Position numbers and translations under genes: made by a program. A stretch of 64,000 nucleotides of DNA from Allobosea lupini (GTDB lineage: Bacteria > Pseudomonadota > Alphaproteobacteria > Rhizobiales > Beijerinckiaceae), in NCBI RefSeq assembly GCF_900109525.1, contig NZ_FOAN01000002.1:496001-560000 (forward strand), in the 5' to 3' direction. The notes under the pieces were generated by a model that had not been told where the DNA came from, searched no databases, and worked only from the letters and a program-made list of their open reading frames with translations. Positions 61,535 through 64,000 of this stretch are shown here, piece after piece (position 1 is the first letter of the stretch; every line of letters begins with the position of its first letter).

Positions 61535-62740
61535 TCAGGCAAGGGCCGGCTCAGGCTCGCGCCGCGGCTCGGCGATCAGGCAGAACCCGATCGTGACGAT
61601 CGCCAGCGCCGAGAACCCGCCGGCGACCGACACGTAGAAGCCGGCGCTCGCGCCATAGACGTCGATCAGCCAGCCGGAGGCGGCCGAGCCCGCCGCCATG
61701 CCGATGCCCATGCCGGTCATCACCCAGGTGATCCCCTCGGTGAGCTTCGCGGCCGGCACATGCCGCTCGACCAGCGCCATCGCGACGATGACGGTCGGCG
61801 AGATCGAGGCGCCGGCGATGAACAGCACGATGCCCAGCATCCAGAGCGACGAGACGATCAGCAGCGGCAGCGTCGTCGCCGCGGCAAGCCCGATCGCGAG
61901 CAGCAATTGCATGGCGAGCGACATACGCAGGCGCAGCGCGCCGAAGACGAGGCCGGTGATGAAAGAGCCGGCGGCATAGGCCGCGAGCGCGAGGCTCGCC
62001 GCTGCCTTGTTGCCCTGCGCCTCGGCGAAGGCGACCGCGGTAACCTCGGCCGTGCCGAAGACGACGCCGAGCGCGACCATCAGCAGCGCGATGATCTGCA
62101 CCGGCACCAGCCGGATGGCGGAGCCGCGGCCACCGGCGTCATGGGCATGCACCGGCGGTTCGGTGGCGCGCTGCGCCACGAACAGAGCCATGCCGACGGC
62201 GAGCAGGATCGTCGCCGCGAGCGGCCCGGCCTCCGGGAACCAGACCACGCTGAGGCCGATCGCGATCACCGGGCCGAGCATGAAGATGACCTCGTCCACC
62301 ACCGACTCGAAAGCGAAGGCAGTGCGCAAATGGGGCGTGTCTCGATAGATCTCGGTCCAGCGGGCGCGCACCATCGCCATCATGCTGGGCGTCAATCCGG
62401 CGAGGCCGGCAAACAGGAAGAGCACCCAGTTCGGCGCCTCCAGGCGCGTCGCCAGCATCAGTCCGGTCAGCGCGACGACGGTCGCGAGTGTGGCAGGGAT
62501 CAGCACCTTGCTCTGGCCGTGACGGTCGACCAGGCGCGAGATCTGCGGCGCGATCAGCGCATTGGCGAGAGCGAAGGTCGCGGCGACGCCACCGGCGAGC
62601 CAGTATTGCCCACGCGCCTGGGAGAGCATGGTGACGATGCCGATCGTCACCATCGAAAATGGCATGCGGGCGATGAAGCCGGCAGCTGAAAATCCGATCG
62701 AGCCGGGAGCCCGGAAAATTTCGCGATAGGGATTAGGCAT
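61535..62740 (-). CDS. MFS transporter
   Basis: A 401-residue, 12-helix major facilitator. The start at 62740 (MPNPYREIFRAPG) has GGAG ten bases upstream. The N-terminal half has FAGLAGLTPSMMAMVRARWTE and RLVDRHGQSKVLIPATLATV, the loop 2-3 motif; the C-terminal half reads FITGLVFGALRLRMSLAMQL. It is divergent from a tetR gene over a region with three identical palindromes, so it is most likely an efflux pump under TetR control. Substrate unknown. Confidence 0.88.
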   Translation of the reverse strand: MPNPYREIFRAPGSIGFSAAGFIARMPFSMVTIGIVTMLSQARGQYWLAGGVAATFALANALIAPQISRLVDRHGQSKVLIPATLATVVALTGLMLATRLEAPNWVLFLFAGLAGLTPSMMAMVRARWTEIYRDTPHLRTAFAFESVVDEVIFMLGPVIAIGLSVVWFPEAGPLAATILLAVGMALFVAQRATEPPVHAHDAGGRGSAIRLVPVQIIALLMVALGVVFGTAEVTAVAFAEAQGNKAAASLALAAYAAGSFITGLVFGALRLRMSLAMQLLLAIGLAAATTLPLLIVSSLWMLGIVLFIAGASISPTVIVAMALVERHVPAAKLTEGITWVMTGMGIGMAAGSAASGWLIDVYGASAGFYVSVAGGFSALAIVTIGFCLIAEPRREPEPALA

Positions 62741-62770
62741 GGACGTCTCCGTCACATCAAAGCGTAATTG

Positions 62771-62840
62771 ACATACGTTGCGTATGTGACATGAGTAATT
62801 ACATACGCACCGTATGTCAATTCACATACGCACCGTATGC
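62771..62840. promoter_or_regulatory. three tandem palindromic operators between MFS and tetR genes
   Basis: acatacg-N3-cgtatgt at 62771-62787 and 62801-62817, and acatacg-N3-cgtatgc at 62824-62840. The spacers are ttg, cac and cac. They fill the 116-bp divergent promoter. TetR-family repressors bind 15-17 bp palindromes of this kind. Confidence 0.85.
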
Positions 62841-62856
62841 GAAAGGAACATGGACG

Positions 62857-63447
62857 ATGCGCAAGCCGCGCAGCCAGATGATCGTCGAGACGCGGACCAA
62901 GCTGATCGCCGCGGCGCGCGCCGCCTTCGGCACGGTCGGCTATGCGCAGACCTCAATGGACGATCTCACCGCCTCGGCCGGGCTGACGCGCGGCGCGCTC
63001 TATCATCATTTCGGCGACAAGAAGGGCCTGCTGGTCGCGGTGATCACCGAGATCGATGCCGAGATGAACGCCCATATGCAGGCGGTCTCGGCGAAGGCCG
63101 GCGACCCCTGGACGGGCTTCCGCGACGAATGCACCGCCTATATCGAGCTGGCCCTCGATCCCGAAATCCAGCGCATCATGCTGCGCGACGGCCCAGCCGT
63201 CCTCGGCGATCCCTGGGACTGGCCGACGCTGAGCGAGTGTATCCGCTCCATGACGGAAAGCCTGACGAAGCTGGCCGAGACCGGCGTCATTGCCCCTATC
63301 GATCCCGAGGCAGCCGCGAGATTGATCGCGGGGGCGACGCAATATGCGGCGCAGTGGATCGCGAACGCCCCCGAACCGGAAGCGATCTCGCGCAAGGCGA
63401 TCGATGCCTTCAACCTGATGCTCGACGGGCTCCTCGCTCGGAGCTGA
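62857..63447 (+). CDS. TetR family transcriptional regulator
   Basis: A 196-residue repressor. N-terminal HTH: RTKLIAAARAAFGTVGYAQT, SMDDLTASAGLTRGALYHHF, GDKKGLLVAVI. The rest is a helical ligand-binding and dimer domain with AYIELALDPEIQRIMLRDGP. The start at 62857 lies just after the third operator; AAAGGA is nine bases upstream. It most likely represses itself and the divergent MFS pump. Confidence 0.92.
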   Translation: MRKPRSQMIVETRTKLIAAARAAFGTVGYAQTSMDDLTASAGLTRGALYHHFGDKKGLLVAVITEIDAEMNAHMQAVSAKAGDPWTGFRDECTAYIELALDPEIQRIMLRDGPAVLGDPWDWPTLSECIRSMTESLTKLAETGVIAPIDPEAAARLIAGATQYAAQWIANAPEPEAISRKAIDAFNLMLDGLLARS

Positions 63448-63482
63448 GCCGAACTCGGCGGTCGCGAGTGGCGCCATATGGC

Positions 63483-63538
63483 ATGAAACGATTGTTTCAT
63501 CCAGGTCATATCAAATAATCTGTTTCATCCAGCGCACC
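63483..63538. promoter_or_regulatory. palindromic operator before the RpiR-type gene
   Basis: atgaaac-gatt-gtttcat at 63483-63500 is a perfect 7-bp inverted repeat; a half site, tgtttcatcc, recurs at 63531-63540. Both lie within 75 bases of the next start. Operators of TGAAA...TTTCA type are common for MurR/RpiR regulators. Confidence 0.6.
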
Positions 63539-63558
63539 CCCCTGCTAAGCTCCGGCGC

Positions 63559-64000
63559 ATGGACAAACCTGGCCTGACGGCAAGCCTCACCGAGAGCTTC
63601 GAACAGCTGCCGCAGCAATTGCAGGCGGCGGCACGCTGGGTGCTGGACCATCCGGCCGATGTCGCGCTGCTGACGACGCGCGAGCAGGCCAAGCGCGCCG
63701 GTCTGTCGCCGGCCACGCTCACCCGGCTGGCGCAGCGCTTCGGCCTCAAGGGCTATGACGAGTTGCGCGCCGTCCATGCGGCAGCCTTGCGGCGGCGGCC
63801 GGAGGGCTTTGCCGGCCGCGCCGGCGAATTGATGCAGCGCCATGGCGACGAGGGTCCGAGCGCGATTGCACAGGACATGTTCGCGGCGCTGGCAGAGCAT
63901 CTGAAAGCATTGCGCGAACCACAGGCGCTCGCCCGTTTCGAGCAGGCGGCCGACCTCTTGAGCGAGGCGCAGACGGTGTTCTGCTTCGGCCTGCGCTCGG
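63559..64000 (+). CDS. MurR/RpiR family transcriptional regulator (3' partial)
   Basis: The frame is open to the end of the window (147 codons of about 280-300). N-terminal HTH_6: SFEQLPQQLQAAARWVLDHP, ADVALLTTREQAKRAGLSPA, TLTRLAQRFGLKGYDELRAV. The start of a SIS sugar-phosphate-binding domain follows, ADLLSEAQTVFCFGLRS. Such regulators sense phosphosugars and control their catabolism. The genes it controls would lie beyond the window. The ATG follows CTAAGC without a strong ribosome site. Confidence 0.88.
   Translation, partial: MDKPGLTASLTESFEQLPQQLQAAARWVLDHPADVALLTTREQAKRAGLSPATLTRLAQRFGLKGYDELRAVHAAALRRRPEGFAGRAGELMQRHGDEGPSAIAQDMFAALAEHLKALREPQALARFEQAADLLSEAQTVFCFGLRS

Noticed and set aside
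1..64000. tRNA, rRNA, insertion sequence or prophage genes
   Set aside because: I looked for cloverleaf patterns, transposase motifs and phage structural genes and found none; small RNAs cannot be excluded by reading alone.

Overview
The window is GC-rich chromosomal DNA of an alphaproteobacterium of the order Hyphomicrobiales (Rhizobiales), probably Bosea or a close relative. This is inferred from gene content only: a MucR/Ros regulator, DUF2336, DUF1491 and DUF6456 proteins, an HWE-type histidine kinase, a methylsuccinyl-CoA dehydrogenase of the ethylmalonyl-CoA pathway, and several families of short palindromic repeats of the kind common in this order. I see no rRNA, tRNA, CRISPR array, transposase or prophage. 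The window looks like ordinary core chromosome; its accessory content is a VapBC pair, a LysR remnant and the dispersed repeats.

Layout. 0-5 kb: end of a TRAP solute receptor, a MarR-like regulator, methylsuccinyl-CoA dehydrogenase and a SleB-type cell wall hydrolase. 5-9 kb: small unknown genes, a LysR remnant, csbD, an HWE kinase and two small secreted proteins. 9-12.6 kb: a cold/translation block of a small membrane protein, infA, a RhlE-like helicase and cspA, then a HAD hydrolase. 12.7-18 kb: ppdK, an FMN-dependent lactate-type dehydrogenase, vapBC and a YcgN-type protein. 18.3-22.2 kb: a metal-chelate ABC importer with a methyltransferase as fourth gene. 22.3-32.3 kb: PBP1A with a DUF1214/DUF1254 pair, CorA, a lipoprotein, DUF2336, DUF1491, and a DivJ-like sensor kinase with a membrane partner. 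32.6-40.8 kb: SufE, a DUF6456/DnaA-domain-IV pair, MucR, oligopeptidase B, an Ivy-type lysozyme inhibitor, a large acidic membrane protein and Fe superoxide dismutase. 40.9-53 kb: a chemoreceptor, a HpnK-like deacetylase, a glycosyltransferase, MurJ, a branched-chain aminotransferase, AzlCD, a phosphopantetheinyl transferase, two TerC proteins, tartrate dehydrogenase and a haloacetate dehalogenase. 53-64 kb: pheS-glycosyltransferase-pheT, a copper-type SCO operon, a LOG protein, L20/L35, an MFS/TetR divergon, and the start of an RpiR regulator.

Themes. Cell envelope biology recurs (SleB hydrolase, PBP1A, MurJ, Ivy, HpnK-like, ceramide-glucosyltransferase-like enzyme). Regulation can be read directly at several sites: a perfect palindrome before vapBC, three copies of one palindrome between the divergent MFS and tetR genes, a palindrome before the RpiR gene, and a long-range inverted repeat in the cspA leader. 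The observations I find most worth following are the three-gene operon of two apparently related Cys-rich secreted proteins plus SCO (58114-59703), the cspA leader structure, the triple TetR operator, the methyltransferase in the metal-chelate ABC operon, and the glycosyltransferase inserted between pheS and pheT.
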